Shown: positions 49,532 through 58,934, numbered from the stretch's first letter. The stretch is 64,000 nucleotides of DNA from CALZJC01 sp963781065 (GCA_963781065.1 CAWAET010000004.1:434001-498000); one strand, 5' to 3'. Notes: generated by a model from the sequence alone, not told the origin. Translations and numbers: made by a program.

Positions 49532-49538
49532 GAGAATC

Positions 49539-51326
49539 ATGGCCACTCACGTCCGCGAGCATCGCGACAATCTGGTCCAGCGGCTGCCGCTGCTGCGGGC
49601 GGCGCTGGTGGCGATGCTGGTCCTGGTCGGCGGCAGCTACTGGTTCGTGCAGGTCGTCCACGGCGCCTACTACCGCGCCCTGGCGGAGGACAACCGCCTG
49701 CGCAACCTGCCGATCGAGGCTCCTCGCGGGCTGATCCACGATCGCGAGGGCCGCCGGCTGGTGGAGAACGTGCCGAGCTACAACCTGCTGCTCGACCTGG
49801 CGCGAGCCGAAGACGGCGATGCCAGCCTGAGCTTCGCCGCCGCCGTGCTCGACCGGCCCGAGGCCGACCTGAGGGCGCTGCTGGAACGGCCCAGCCGGGC
49901 TTCCCCGTTCAAGCCGGTGCTCATCGCCGAGGATCTGTCGCTGAACCAGGTGGCGCACTTCAACGCCGTGGCGCTCGAGCACCCGGAGTTCGAGATCGAC
50001 GTTCGCCACGTGCGGCTCTATCGCCACGGCTTCTTCACCGCCCACGTGCTGGGCTATCTCGGCGAGGTCGCCGAAGCCGAGCTGACAGCCCCGGATTCAC
50101 CCTATGTCGCCGGCGACCTGGTCGGCCGGCGCGGCATCGAGCGGCGCTACGACCTCCATCTGCGGGGCGAGGACGGCGAGCAGGTGGTGACGGTCGATTC
50201 GCGCGGGCGGCTGCGGGCCGAGTCGGGGCGGCGGCCGGCGCGGCCCGGCAAGCGCCTCGATCTCACCCTGGACCTGGAGCTGCAGCAGGAGGCGGCGGTC
50301 TACTTCGAGGGCAAGGTGGGCTCGGTGGTGGTGATGGACCCGGACAACGGCGAGCTGCTGACCCTGGTCTCGGCGCCCCACTACAACCCGAACCTGTTCG
50401 CCCGCCGGCTCGACCAGGAGCAGTGGCGACAGCTCACCGAAGCGCCCAACGACCCGTTGCAGAACCGGGCGCTACAGAACACCTACCCGCCCGGATCCGT
50501 GTTCAAGGTCGTGGTGGCGGTGGCCGGTCTGAGCGAGGGCGTCATCCGGCCGTCGGAGACCGTCTTCTGCAACGGTGCCACCAAGATCTACAACCGCCGC
50601 TTTCGCTGCTGGCGGCGATCCGGCCACGGCCGGGTCAACCTGCGCGAGGCGATCAAGGAGTCGTGCGACGTCTACTTCTACCACCTGGGCCAGAAGCTCG
50701 GCATCGAGCGCATCGCCGATTACTCCCGGCGCTTCGGCCTCGGCTCGGTCACCGGTCTCGACATCGGCGGCGAGAAGAGCGGTCTGGTGCCCGACCCCGA
50801 GTGGAGCCTGCGAACGCGTGGCGACCGCTGGTACCCGGGCGAGACCATCTCGGTGGCGATCGGACAGGGCCCGCTGCTGGTGACGCCGCTGCAGGTGGCG
50901 ACGCTGATGGCGGTGGTGATCAACGACGGCAAGCGGGTGGTGCCGCATCTGTCGCGGCAGGAGGCGATGCCGGCGGTGGACATCGACCTCGACCATGACG
51001 CCCTGGCCCGGGTGCGCGATGCCTTGCGAGCGGTGGTCGAGGAGCGCGCCACCGGCGCCGCCGCGCGGGTGCCGGGGTTGACCGTCGGCGGCAAGACCGG
51101 GACGGCCCAGGTCGTTCGCCAGAAAACCTGGGTGGACAGCAAGGATCTGCCCTACGAGATGAGGGACCACGCCTGGTTCGCCTCTTTCGCCACCGATGGC
51201 CGCCGCCGCCTGGTGGCGGTCGTCTTTGTCGAGCACGGCGGCAAGGGCTCTACCGCCGCCGCGCCGTTGGCCAAGCAGCTCTATGAGACCTATTTCAAGC
51301 CAGAGCTCGATCCTGGCGCTGCCTGA
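49539..51326 (+). CDS. mrdA: Penicillin-binding protein 2 (elongasome transpeptidase)
   Basis: Class B PBP that cross-links peptidoglycan during elongation with RodA. The membrane anchor (LLRAALVAMLVLVGGSYWFV) is followed by the pedestal domain (NRLRNLPIEAPRGLIHDREG). The transpeptidase has SxxK in YPPGSVFKVVVAV, the SxN-equivalent in KESCDVYFYHLG and KTG in VGGKTGTAQVV. ATG 49539 follows GGAGAATC and gives 595 residues; upstream frame to 49440 overlaps mreD and is rejected. The 3' end overlaps rodA. Confidence 0.96.
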   Translation: MATHVREHRDNLVQRLPLLRAALVAMLVLVGGSYWFVQVVHGAYYRALAEDNRLRNLPIEAPRGLIHDREGRRLVENVPSYNLLLDLARAEDGDASLSFAAAVLDRPEADLRALLERPSRASPFKPVLIAEDLSLNQVAHFNAVALEHPEFEIDVRHVRLYRHGFFTAHVLGYLGEVAEAELTAPDSPYVAGDLVGRRGIERRYDLHLRGEDGEQVVTVDSRGRLRAESGRRPARPGKRLDLTLDLELQQEAAVYFEGKVGSVVVMDPDNGELLTLVSAPHYNPNLFARRLDQEQWRQLTEAPNDPLQNRALQNTYPPGSVFKVVVAVAGLSEGVIRPSETVFCNGATKIYNRRFRCWRRSGHGRVNLREAIKESCDVYFYHLGQKLGIERIADYSRRFGLGSVTGLDIGGEKSGLVPDPEWSLRTRGDRWYPGETISVAIGQGPLLVTPLQVATLMAVVINDGKRVVPHLSRQEAMPAVDIDLDHDALARVRDALRAVVEERATGAAARVPGLTVGGKTGTAQVVRQKTWVDSKDLPYEMRDHAWFASFATDGRRRLVAVVFVEHGGKGSTAAAPLAKQLYETYFKPELDPGAA

Positions 51327-52422
51327 AGACCGCCCCGCCTTCCGCTACCTGGCGGAGGTGCGCTGGCTGGTGCTGCTGGTGGCGCTGGCGCTGTCGGCGG
51401 CCGGCCTGGCGACCATCCAGTCGGCCAGCTCGGAGCTGTCGGTCGACTACGCGCCGCGCCAGGCGATCTGGGTGGCGCTGGGGCTGATCGTCTTTCTCAT
51501 CGGCCTCGGCGTCGACTATCTCAAGCTGGCGAAGTTCGCCCTGCCGATCTACATCGGCGCGCTGATCCTGCTCGCCGCGGTGCTGATCTTCGGCCAGGAG
51601 GTGAGCGGCGCCCGATCCTGGCTCGGCGTCGGCCGCTGGCGGCTGCAGCCGTCGGAGCTGGCGAAAGTGGCGACCGTGCTTCTCCTGGCCCGCTATCTGG
51701 CGGGCGCCAACCGCCGCGTGCTGGCACTCAAGGAGGTCGCGATGGCGGGGCTGATCGCCCTGGTGCCGATGACGCTGGTGGCGCTGAGCCCCGATCTGGG
51801 GAGCGCGGCGATGTTCGGGCCGATGCTGATCGGCATGCTGCTGCTGACCGGAGTCAGCCGCCGGCTGCTGGTCGTCGGCGCCTTGGTCCTGGCGCTGGTG
51901 GGCGCCGGCGCCTGGAACCTGGTGCTGCTCGACTACCAGAAGGACCGGGTGCGCACCTACCTGGCGCCGGGCAGCGATCCGCTGGGCGACGGCTACCAGC
52001 TGCGACAGAGCAAGATCGCCGTCGGCTCGGGCCAGCTCGCCGGGCGCGGCTACGGCCAGGGCACCCAGAGCCAGCTGCGGTTCCTGCCCGCCCGTCACAC
52101 CGACTTCATCTTCGCCGTGCTGGCCGAGGAGTGGGGGTTTCTCGGCGTCAGCGTCGTGCTCGTCCTGTTCGGCACCTACATCTTGAACGGCGCCCGGGTG
52201 GCGGCTCGAGCCCGTGACCGCACCGGCATCCTGCTCGTCGTCGGCCTGCTGTCGGTCTTCACCGCGCACGTGGTCTACAACACCGCGATGGTCGTCGGCC
52301 TGGTGCCGATCACCGGCATCCCGCTGCCGTTTCTCTCCTACGGCGGGTCCTTCACGCTGGCGAACTTCTTCGCGACGGGATTGATCCTGGGAGTAGACTT
52401 CCGCCGTTACGTGAACCGCTAG
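51283..52422 (+). CDS. rodA: Peptidoglycan glycosyltransferase RodA
   Basis: SEDS-family lipid II polymerase with about ten membrane segments. The family blocks GARSWLGVGRWRLQPSELAK, LALSPDLGSAAMFGPML (with the essential Asp) and ARHTDFIFAVLAEEWGFLG are clear. ITGIPLPFLSYGGSFTLANF is the SEDS C-terminal signature. ATG 51283, inside the last codons of mrdA (44-bp overlap), gives 379 residues with a short cytoplasmic start. The frame is open further upstream but without a membrane segment or family similarity. The overlap implies coupled synthesis with its PBP2 partner. Confidence 0.94.
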   Translation: MRPISSQSSILALPEDRPAFRYLAEVRWLVLLVALALSAAGLATIQSASSELSVDYAPRQAIWVALGLIVFLIGLGVDYLKLAKFALPIYIGALILLAAVLIFGQEVSGARSWLGVGRWRLQPSELAKVATVLLLARYLAGANRRVLALKEVAMAGLIALVPMTLVALSPDLGSAAMFGPMLIGMLLLTGVSRRLLVVGALVLALVGAGAWNLVLLDYQKDRVRTYLAPGSDPLGDGYQLRQSKIAVGSGQLAGRGYGQGTQSQLRFLPARHTDFIFAVLAEEWGFLGVSVVLVLFGTYILNGARVAARARDRTGILLVVGLLSVFTAHVVYNTAMVVGLVPITGIPLPFLSYGGSFTLANFFATGLILGVDFRRYVNR

Positions 52423-52457
52423 CCTGCTTGGGGTCGAGCGGCCTCGCCGGGCGCGCC

Positions 52458-53984
52458 ATGTCCCGCAAGTTGCTCATCGAATCCGACCCCCACGAGGTGC
52501 GGGTTGCCCTGGTCGAAGACGACCGGCTGGCCGAGGCCTGGGTCGAGCGCCACCGCGAGCGCGGCCCGGTGGGCAATATCTACCGCGGCCGGGTGGCGCG
52601 GGTGGTGCCGGGCATCCAGGCTGCCTTTGTCGACATCGGGCTCGAGCGCAGCGCCTTCCTCTACGTCGGCGACGTGCGCGACCGGCTGGCCGAGCTGGCC
52701 GACCTGGTGGGCGAGGACGAGGACTGGGAGACCGGCGGCCGCGGCGAGCCGCGCCGGATCGACGAGCTGCTGAGCCAGGGCCAGGAGCTGATGGTGCAGG
52801 TGCGCAAGGCGCCGTTGGGCGGCAAGGGGGCTCGGGTGACGACCCAGATCGCGCTGCCCGGCCGTTATCTGGTGTTGATGCCCACCACTTCCGACACCGG
52901 CATCTCGCGGCGGATCGACGACGTGGAGGAGCGCCAGCGGCTGCTGGCGGTGCTCGACGAGCTGGGGCCGGTGCCCGGCGGCGTGATCATTCGCACGGCC
53001 GGCGAGGGCTGCGACGGGCGCGAGCTCGGGCGCGACCTCGACTACCTCTCGCGGCTCTGGCGGCAGGTGGCCGAGCGGACCGAGAAGTCGGCGGCCCCGG
53101 CGCTGGTCTACCGCGAGCTCGACCTGGCGCGGCGCACCGTCCGCGACCGGCTGGACGAGTCGTTCGAGGTCGTCTGGGTCGGTGGCGAGGAGACCTACCG
53201 CGCGGTGCGCGACGAGGTCGAGACCCTGGAGCCGCGGCTGCTCGACCGGGTGCGGCTCTTCGCCGAGCCGGGCAGCCTGTTCGCCGAGTTCGGCATGCCT
53301 CGCCAGCTGGAGAAGGCGCTCAAGGGCCGCAGCTGGCTCAAGTCCGGCGGCTACCTGGTGATCCAGCAGACCGAGGCGCTGGTGTCGATCGACGTCAACA
53401 CCGGGCGCTATCTCGGCAAAAAGAGCCTCGAGGAGACGGTCCTGCACGCCAACCTGGAGGCGGTCGACGAGGTGGCGCGACAGATCCGGTTGCGTGACCT
53501 GGGGGGCATCATCGTCATCGATTTCATCGACATGGTCGAGCCGGCCAACCGGCAGCGGGTCGTTGCCGCGCTCGAGGAGCGCTTGAAGAGCGACCGCTCG
53601 CGGGCCCGGGTGTCACAGATCTCGCAGTTCGGCTTGGTCGAGGTGACCCGCAAGCGCAGCCGCTCGAATCTGCGCCAGGTGCTGACGCGGGCCTGCCCCT
53701 GCTGTGGTGGCGGCGGCCGGATCAAGTCGATCGGCACCCTCTGCCTCGAGCTGCGGCGCCGTCTGCTGGATCACCCGGAGGGCGCCCCGCCGCCCTGGGC
53801 CGACGGCCTGGCGGTGCGGCTGGCGCCCGAGGTCGCCGTCGCCCTCGAGACCTCCTGGGCGCCGGTGATGCGCGAGCTGGAGGAGCGTCTCGGCGTGGCG
53901 CCTCGGCTGGTGCCCGACGCGAGGATCCACCCGGGCACCTTCGAGCTGATCGAGAGCGGCAAGGCGACCCGTGCGCCGTCCTGA
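52458..53984 (+). CDS. rng: Ribonuclease G/E family endoribonuclease
   Basis: 508-residue RNase G/E-type enzyme for rRNA and mRNA processing. It starts SRKLLIESDPHEVRVALVED, then the S1 domain (GNIYRGRVARVVPGIQAAFV, DIGLERSAFLYVGD). The catalytic DNase I-like part has VSIDVNTGRYLGKKSLEETV and LGGIIVIDFIDMVEPANRQ with the metal-binding aspartates. The zinc-link is CPCCGGGGRIKS. No long C-terminal scaffold is present, so RNase G is the better label. ATG 52458 was preferred over 52428. Its place after mreBCD-rodA is conserved in many bacteria. It overlaps the next gene by 14 bp. Confidence 0.94.
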   Translation: MSRKLLIESDPHEVRVALVEDDRLAEAWVERHRERGPVGNIYRGRVARVVPGIQAAFVDIGLERSAFLYVGDVRDRLAELADLVGEDEDWETGGRGEPRRIDELLSQGQELMVQVRKAPLGGKGARVTTQIALPGRYLVLMPTTSDTGISRRIDDVEERQRLLAVLDELGPVPGGVIIRTAGEGCDGRELGRDLDYLSRLWRQVAERTEKSAAPALVYRELDLARRTVRDRLDESFEVVWVGGEETYRAVRDEVETLEPRLLDRVRLFAEPGSLFAEFGMPRQLEKALKGRSWLKSGGYLVIQQTEALVSIDVNTGRYLGKKSLEETVLHANLEAVDEVARQIRLRDLGGIIVIDFIDMVEPANRQRVVAALEERLKSDRSRARVSQISQFGLVEVTRKRSRSNLRQVLTRACPCCGGGGRIKSIGTLCLELRRRLLDHPEGAPPPWADGLAVRLAPEVAVALETSWAPVMRELEERLGVAPRLVPDARIHPGTFELIESGKATRAPS

Positions 53985-56208
53985 TCCGCCGGGCTCCGCG
54001 AGCCGCGACGTCGAGCCGTTCACGCGGCCCGGGTGGACCGGCGAAGTCGCCACCGCCGACCGGCCGCGCGACCTGGACGCGGCGCTCGAACGGCTGACGG
54101 ACCCGGCCAGCGCCACCGAGACCCTGCACTGGGGCCGCAACTACCTCTTCGTGACCCGGCTCGAGACCGCCAGCGGCGAGCGCCAGGTGGTGGTGAAGCA
54201 GTTCCGCAACCAGTCCCTGGCCGAGCGGCTGCGGCGGCGGCTGCGCGGCAGCAAGGCCGAGCGCAGCTGGCGAGCGGCGCGGGCCTTCGCCGCCGCCGGC
54301 ATCCCGACCCCCGAGCCGTTGCTGTGGATCGAGTCGCGGGATCCGGCCGGCCCCTCGCTGTTCGTCAGCCGCCGGCTGGAGGATTTCTTCGAGACCCGCT
54401 ACTTCCTGCGGGCGCGCAACGAAGGGCGCGAGGCCGAGGAGTTCCCCGAGGTGGCCCCGGAGGGCTTCTTCGACCGCCTGGGGCGCCAGCTACGGCGGAT
54501 GCACGATGCCGGGATCTGGCACCGGGACGTGTCGATCGGCAACCTGCTGGTGCGGCTCGACGAGGGAGCTCCGGTGTTCTTCCTGATCGACCTCAACCGG
54601 GCGCGGCTGGGGCGGCGGCTGGGCGTGGCGCGGCGCAGCCGCGACCTCTGCCGGTTGCGCATCCTGCGCCGCGAGGACCGCCGGCGGCTGCTCGAGGCCT
54701 ACTGGGGCGAGGGTGTCACGATCGGCCGGCGGGCGGCGTATGCCGCCGCCTTCCACGGCTTCCTGTTCAAGAACTGGCTCAAGAGCGCGCTGCGGGCGCC
54801 GCTCCGGATCGCCCGCGGCGCCCGCCCGGCGCGGCATCCGCACGTCCACATCCCGGCTGCCGAGGCCGGCGCCGGGTCGCGCGACAAGGTGGTCTGGGAC
54901 CGGCTCTCCGATCAGCCGCACCAGCATGCGGGCCGGCTGGAACGGCTGGCGGTGCGTCTGGTCGACGGCGGCGACCACGCCCGCTCGGCGGCGGCGGCGC
55001 TGGCCGCCGCGCCGCGCATCTGGCGCCGCTACCGCCGGCTGCGAGCCGAGCTCTATCGCGAGCCCCGGCCGTGGGGCGGGGTCGGCGTGGCACTGCGCCC
55101 GCACGAGGCCGACCCCGAGGGGCTCCTCGCCGCGGTCGCCGAGCTGGGCGTCGGACCGGTGCTGCTGCGGCTTCACCCCTGGCAGCGCGATCACCGGCCC
55201 GAGGAGGCGCTGGCCGCCCGGCTGGCCGCCGCCGGGCACGAGCTCACCTTCGCCCTGCCGCAGAACCGCGAGCTGGTGCGCGATCCGGCGCGCTGGCGGG
55301 CGGCGGTGGAGGAGCTCGGCGAGCGCTTCCGCCCATTCGGCCGCCGCTTCCAGGTCGGCCAGGCGATCAACCGCTCGAAGTGGGGGGTCTGGACCTACCG
55401 CGAGTACCTGGAGCTCGCCGCGGCAGCGGGCCAGATCCTGCGCCGCCACCCCGGAACCGAGGTGCTGGGGCCGGCGGTGATCGACTTCGAGCCCCACGCC
55501 ACCGCCGCGGTGCTCAACCGGCGCCGGTCCGGTGTGAGCTTCGACGCGGTCGCTCACCTGCTCTACGTCGACCGCCGCGGGGCGCCCGAGAGCACGCAGC
55601 TGGGCCTCGACACGCCCGGCAAGGTGACCCTGCTGAGCGCCATCGCCGAGACCGCGCGCAACGGCGCCGACCGGTCTTGGATCACCGAGTTCAACTGGCC
55701 GCTGTGGGAAGGCCCCCACTCGCCGGCCGGCCGCGACGTGTCGGTGGACGAGCAGACCCAGGCCGACTACCTGGCGCGTTACTACCTGCTGACCCTGGCC
55801 ACCGGGCTGGTGGAACGGGTCTTCTGGTGGCAGCTCGTCGCCCGCGGTTACGGCCTGGTGGACCCGGGCGAGGCGGGGCTGCGCCGCCGTCCCGCCTTCC
55901 ACGCCATGCGCACCCTGGTGCGAGAGCTCGAGGGCAGCCTTTGTCTGGGTCCGCTACCGGCGCCGGCGCCGGCTCGGCTGCTCGGCTTCCGCCGAGAGGA
56001 TGGCGGCGAGGTGGTCGCCGCCTGGTCCACCGGGGAGCCGGTCCGGGTCGAGCTGCCGCGCGCCGCGGCCGGGGCCGTCTCGCGCGACGGCGAGCCGCTG
56101 GCCGCCGCTAGCCGCACGGTCGAGGTGAGCGGGTCACCCAGGCTATTCCGTCTCGAGCCCGCCGCGCCGCGGCCGGGCCGCTCCCAGGCGACCGGCGACA
56201 TTCTATAA
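53971..56208 (+). CDS. Fusion of LPS-kinase (InaA/WaaP-like) and glycoside hydrolase-like domains
   Basis: 745-residue two-domain protein without signal peptide. Residues about 50-290 are a small-molecule kinase fold of the Kdo/heptose kinase group: Lys in VVVKQF (76), catalytic loop WHRDVSIGNLLV (His184, Asp186, Asn191) and LIDLNRARLG (Asp207 in place of the DFG Asp). Residues about 365-680 look like a clan GH-A TIM barrel: VGVALRPHEADPEGLL, IDFEPHATAAV (Glu507), and WITEFNWPLWEG with a candidate nucleophile Glu573. The end is a short beta domain. GTG 53971 overlaps rng by 14 bp. A role in modifying envelope glycolipid is inferred; the joining of the two activities is unusual. Confidence 0.75.
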   Translation: MRRPDPPGSASRDVEPFTRPGWTGEVATADRPRDLDAALERLTDPASATETLHWGRNYLFVTRLETASGERQVVVKQFRNQSLAERLRRRLRGSKAERSWRAARAFAAAGIPTPEPLLWIESRDPAGPSLFVSRRLEDFFETRYFLRARNEGREAEEFPEVAPEGFFDRLGRQLRRMHDAGIWHRDVSIGNLLVRLDEGAPVFFLIDLNRARLGRRLGVARRSRDLCRLRILRREDRRRLLEAYWGEGVTIGRRAAYAAAFHGFLFKNWLKSALRAPLRIARGARPARHPHVHIPAAEAGAGSRDKVVWDRLSDQPHQHAGRLERLAVRLVDGGDHARSAAAALAAAPRIWRRYRRLRAELYREPRPWGGVGVALRPHEADPEGLLAAVAELGVGPVLLRLHPWQRDHRPEEALAARLAAAGHELTFALPQNRELVRDPARWRAAVEELGERFRPFGRRFQVGQAINRSKWGVWTYREYLELAAAAGQILRRHPGTEVLGPAVIDFEPHATAAVLNRRRSGVSFDAVAHLLYVDRRGAPESTQLGLDTPGKVTLLSAIAETARNGADRSWITEFNWPLWEGPHSPAGRDVSVDEQTQADYLARYYLLTLATGLVERVFWWQLVARGYGLVDPGEAGLRRRPAFHAMRTLVRELEGSLCLGPLPAPAPARLLGFRREDGGEVVAAWSTGEPVRVELPRAAAGAVSRDGEPLAAASRTVEVSGSPRLFRLEPAAPRPGRSQATGDIL

Positions 56209-56213
56209 AAATC

Positions 56214-56225
56214 GAACGTCCGTTC
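56214..56225. promoter_or_regulatory. Short palindrome directly before the APC permease start
   Basis: GAACG-TC-CGTTC lies between the fusion gene stop and the permease ATG (3 bases away), inside an AT-rich stretch (TATAAAAAT). Its form resembles operators of TetR-family repressors. No regulator gene is adjacent, and the permease has no other obvious ribosome site, so binding here could block translation or transcription. Confidence 0.35.
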
Positions 56226-56228
56226 TTT

Positions 56229-57593
56229 ATGAAAGAAGACTCAGCCGGCTCGTTGGGGCGCCATGTCAGCCGCCGCACGGCGACCCTTCTGGTGGTCGCC
56301 AACATCATCGGTGCCGGGATCTTCACCACGACCGGCTTCCAGGCCGCCGACCTGGGCCATCCGCTGGTCATCCTGGGCCTCTGGCTGCTGGGCGGCGTGG
56401 TGGCCCTCTGCGGCGCGCTGGCCTACGGCGAGCTGGGTGCGGCCATGCCGAGAGCGGGTGGCGAGTACGTCTATCTGCGGCGAACCTACGGCGGCGCCTT
56501 CGGCTTCATGAGCGCCTTCGTGTCGCTGGTGGCGGGCTTCTCGGCGCCCATCGCCTCGGTGGTCAAGGGGCTGGTGAGCTATCTGGCGATCTTTGTGCCG
56601 GCGCTGGCGAGCGCGGAGGGTGGTGGGCCGGTGGAGCTCGCCGACCTGGCGGCGATCGGCGTCGTCTGGCTGCTGGTGGCGGTCCAGCTGCGCGGCGCCC
56701 GCAGCGGCTTCCGGCTGGTTGACTGGGTGACCCTGACCAAGGTGGGCGGCATCGTCCTCATCCTGCTGGCGGCGGTCCTGTTCGGCCGCGGCCGGCTGGC
56801 CGGCCTGGTGACGCCGGCGCCGGGGTTTGCCGAGCTCGGCGCCGCCGGCCTGATGACCGGGCTGGCGACGTCACTGGTCTTCGTCATGTTCTGCTACTCG
56901 GGCTGGAACGCGGCGGCCTATATCGCCGGCGAGCTGCGCGACCCCGAGCGCGATCTGCCGCGCAGCCTGCTCACCGGCACCGGCATCGTGGTCGTGCTCT
57001 ATCTGGGGATGAACGCGGTCTACTTCTACGGCGCCCCGATCGAGGAGCTGGCGGGCCGCGTCGAGGTCGGCGTGATCGCCGCCCGCAACCTGTTCGGCGA
57101 CGTCGGCGCCGGGCTGGTGACGGCGGTGCTATGCGCCTCGCTGCTGGGCTCGGCCGCGGCCATGACGGTCGCCGGGCCCAGGGTCTCCTACGCCCTGGGG
57201 CGCGACTACCGCGCCTTCGCTCTGCTGGCGCGCACCGGGCGGGACGGCGGCGTGCCGGTGACCGCCCTGCTGCTGCAAGGGATCGTCACCTCGGCGATCA
57301 TCCTCTCCGGGCGCATCGACCAGATCATGCAGTACGCCGGCCTCACCCTGACCCTGTTCGCCAGCCTGGCGGTCTCCTGCGTCATCACCCTGAGGATCCG
57401 CCGGCCCGAGCTGCCGCGGCCCTTCCGCTGCTGGGGCTACCCGTGGACGCCGCTGTTCTTCCTCGCCGTGTCCGGCTGGATGATGGCGTGGGCGGTCCGC
57501 GGGCGGCCGGTGGAGTCGCTGCTGTCGCTCCTGACAGTCGCCGCGGGCGGCCTGCTGTTCTATCTGACGCGGCGGCGCCGGACCGCCGAGTAG
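56229..57593 (+). CDS. APC-superfamily amino acid permease
   Basis: 454-residue transporter with about twelve membrane segments. The first helix has the substrate-binding VVANIIGAGIFTTTGFQAAD (GxG), and GALAYGELGAAMPRAGGEYVYLR is the conserved APC motif in helix 2-3. VFVMFCYSGWNAAAYIAGEL is the helix-6 region and ELRDPERDLPRSL the loop after it. Related to the LAT/YfnA-like amino acid permeases; substrate is not predictable. Translation begins at ATG 56229 just after a palindrome. The metallo-beta-lactamase-fold gene follows after 95 bp. Confidence 0.9.
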   Translation: MKEDSAGSLGRHVSRRTATLLVVANIIGAGIFTTTGFQAADLGHPLVILGLWLLGGVVALCGALAYGELGAAMPRAGGEYVYLRRTYGGAFGFMSAFVSLVAGFSAPIASVVKGLVSYLAIFVPALASAEGGGPVELADLAAIGVVWLLVAVQLRGARSGFRLVDWVTLTKVGGIVLILLAAVLFGRGRLAGLVTPAPGFAELGAAGLMTGLATSLVFVMFCYSGWNAAAYIAGELRDPERDLPRSLLTGTGIVVVLYLGMNAVYFYGAPIEELAGRVEVGVIAARNLFGDVGAGLVTAVLCASLLGSAAAMTVAGPRVSYALGRDYRAFALLARTGRDGGVPVTALLLQGIVTSAIILSGRIDQIMQYAGLTLTLFASLAVSCVITLRIRRPELPRPFRCWGYPWTPLFFLAVSGWMMAWAVRGRPVESLLSLLTVAAGGLLFYLTRRRRTAE

Positions 57594-57688
57594 CCCGCAC
57601 TCCCGGGCGGCTCCCGAGCTTGTCGGCGGAAGGTAGGCTGTGGCCCGGCGGGCCGACGCTCGCAAGACGAGGCAAGGGGGAGAACATC

Positions 57689-58774
57689 ATGATGCAAGCG
57701 TCAAGAAAAGCTGTCTGCGCTCTCACGTTGTTGGCCGCGCTGGCGTCGGCGGCCCTGCCGTCGCGGGCCCGAGCTGCCGAGCCGACGGTCGAGGAGGTCG
57801 CCCCCGGGACCTTCGCCGTGCTCCAGCCGACGGCACGGCGGTTCAACGAGTCCAACAGCCTCTTCGTCCTCCGCCCCGAGGGGGTCCTGGTGGTCGACAC
57901 CCAGTCCTCGCTCGAGGCCACCGGTGCGGTCATCCGCGAGATCCGGTCGCGCACCGAGCTGCCGGTGACGCACCTGATCCTGACCCACTGGCACGGCGAT
58001 CACGTCCAGGGCATCTCGGCCTACCGCGAGGCCTGGCCCGGGGTCGAGGTGATCGGCCACTCGACCGTGGCCGAGGACATTCGCGGCCGCGCCGAGCCGC
58101 AGGCCGACGAGGAGATCGGCCGCTACGACGCGGCGATCGCGGCCGCTCGGGAGAGGCTGGGGAACAAGGTCGACCGGGAGGGCACGGCGCTCTCCGAGGA
58201 GGACCAGAAGACCTTCGCCGGCCAGATCGCCGAGGCCGAGGCGACGGTGGCGGGCAAGCGGGCGGTTCCGCGCCCCTTCGCGGTGCCGGACCGCACCTAC
58301 GACGACGAGCTGGTCCTCGGGACCGGCCCCGACGCCGTCCGAGTGCGCCACGTCAAGGCCCACACCCGGGGCGACTCCGTCGTCCACCTGCCGGCTTCGG
58401 GGGTTCTGGTCACCGGCGACGTCCTCGACGACCTGCCCTTCGGCGGCCACGGCTACCCTGCAAGCTGGGTGGCGGCGCTCGAAGAGCTCGCCGGGATGGA
58501 GCCCAAGGTGATCGTGCCCGGCCACGGCAGCGTTCGCCGGGGCGGAGAGCACCTGGACCTGGTGCTCGAGATGTTCCGCGCGCTGGTCGGCCAGACCGCC
58601 GCGGCGGCCGAGCGCGGCCTCGACCTCGAGGCGACGCAGGCCGCGGTCGATCTCGCGACCTACCGTGAGCGTCTCGCCGGCAACGACCCGATCGCCGGCC
58701 GCGCCTGGGACAACTTCATCCCGCCGACCATCGAGCGTGCCTGGCTCGAGGCGCGCGGCGAGCTGCCGGACTGA
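57689..58774 (+). CDS. Secreted metallo-beta-lactamase-fold hydrolase
   Basis: 361-residue exported metal hydrolase. The signal peptide (VCALTLLAALASAALPSRARA) is followed by the MBL motifs: ILTHWHGDHVQGI (HxHxDH), VKAHTRGDSVVHLP (His), GVLVTGDVLDD (bridging Asp) and VIVPGHGSV (last His). All five ligands are present, so it should be active. Closest in style to the broad MBL-fold periplasmic hydrolases rather than to known carbapenemases. The start is ATG 57689 (followed by another ATG) after AAGGGGGAG. The end of this gene, CGCGGCGAGCTGCCGGACTG, is echoed by a decayed copy near 62270. Confidence 0.88.
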   Translation: MMQASRKAVCALTLLAALASAALPSRARAAEPTVEEVAPGTFAVLQPTARRFNESNSLFVLRPEGVLVVDTQSSLEATGAVIREIRSRTELPVTHLILTHWHGDHVQGISAYREAWPGVEVIGHSTVAEDIRGRAEPQADEEIGRYDAAIAAARERLGNKVDREGTALSEEDQKTFAGQIAEAEATVAGKRAVPRPFAVPDRTYDDELVLGTGPDAVRVRHVKAHTRGDSVVHLPASGVLVTGDVLDDLPFGGHGYPASWVAALEELAGMEPKVIVPGHGSVRRGGEHLDLVLEMFRALVGQTAAAAERGLDLEATQAAVDLATYRERLAGNDPIAGRAWDNFIPPTIERAWLEARGELPD

Positions 58775-58823
58775 ACCGGCCCTCTGAAGAAGTCAATTCA
58801 ACCGGGGCGGTGGCACAAGAAAA

Positions 58824-58843
58824 GCCGACCCCTGAGGGTCGGC
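58824..58843 (-). terminator. Intrinsic terminator downstream of the DUF7467-repeat gene
   Basis: On the minus strand an 8-bp perfect stem (GCCGACCC-TCAG-GGGTCGGC) is followed immediately by TTTTCTT, as in a rho-independent terminator. It lies 91 bp past the stop codon at 58935. On the plus strand no T-run follows, so it serves mainly the minus-strand gene. Confidence 0.75.
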
Positions 58844-58881
58844 GGAGGTTCCGTGCGGTTTGTGAAAGGGCGCGCGGGGTT

Positions 58882-58916
58882 CCGGTGCGCGCGGCGCCTG
58901 ACACCGCGCGCACCGG
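58882..58916 (-). repeat. 13-bp-stem hairpin in the 3' region of the DUF7467-repeat gene (copy A)
   Basis: CCGGTGCGCGCGG, a 9-base loop, and CCGCGCGCACCGG form a perfect stem 18 bp after the stop codon. The identical 35-base hairpin occurs at 62371-62405 behind the neighbouring subtilase gene. Confidence 0.85.
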
Positions 58917-58934
58917 ATTGGAGGACCTTCTTTG

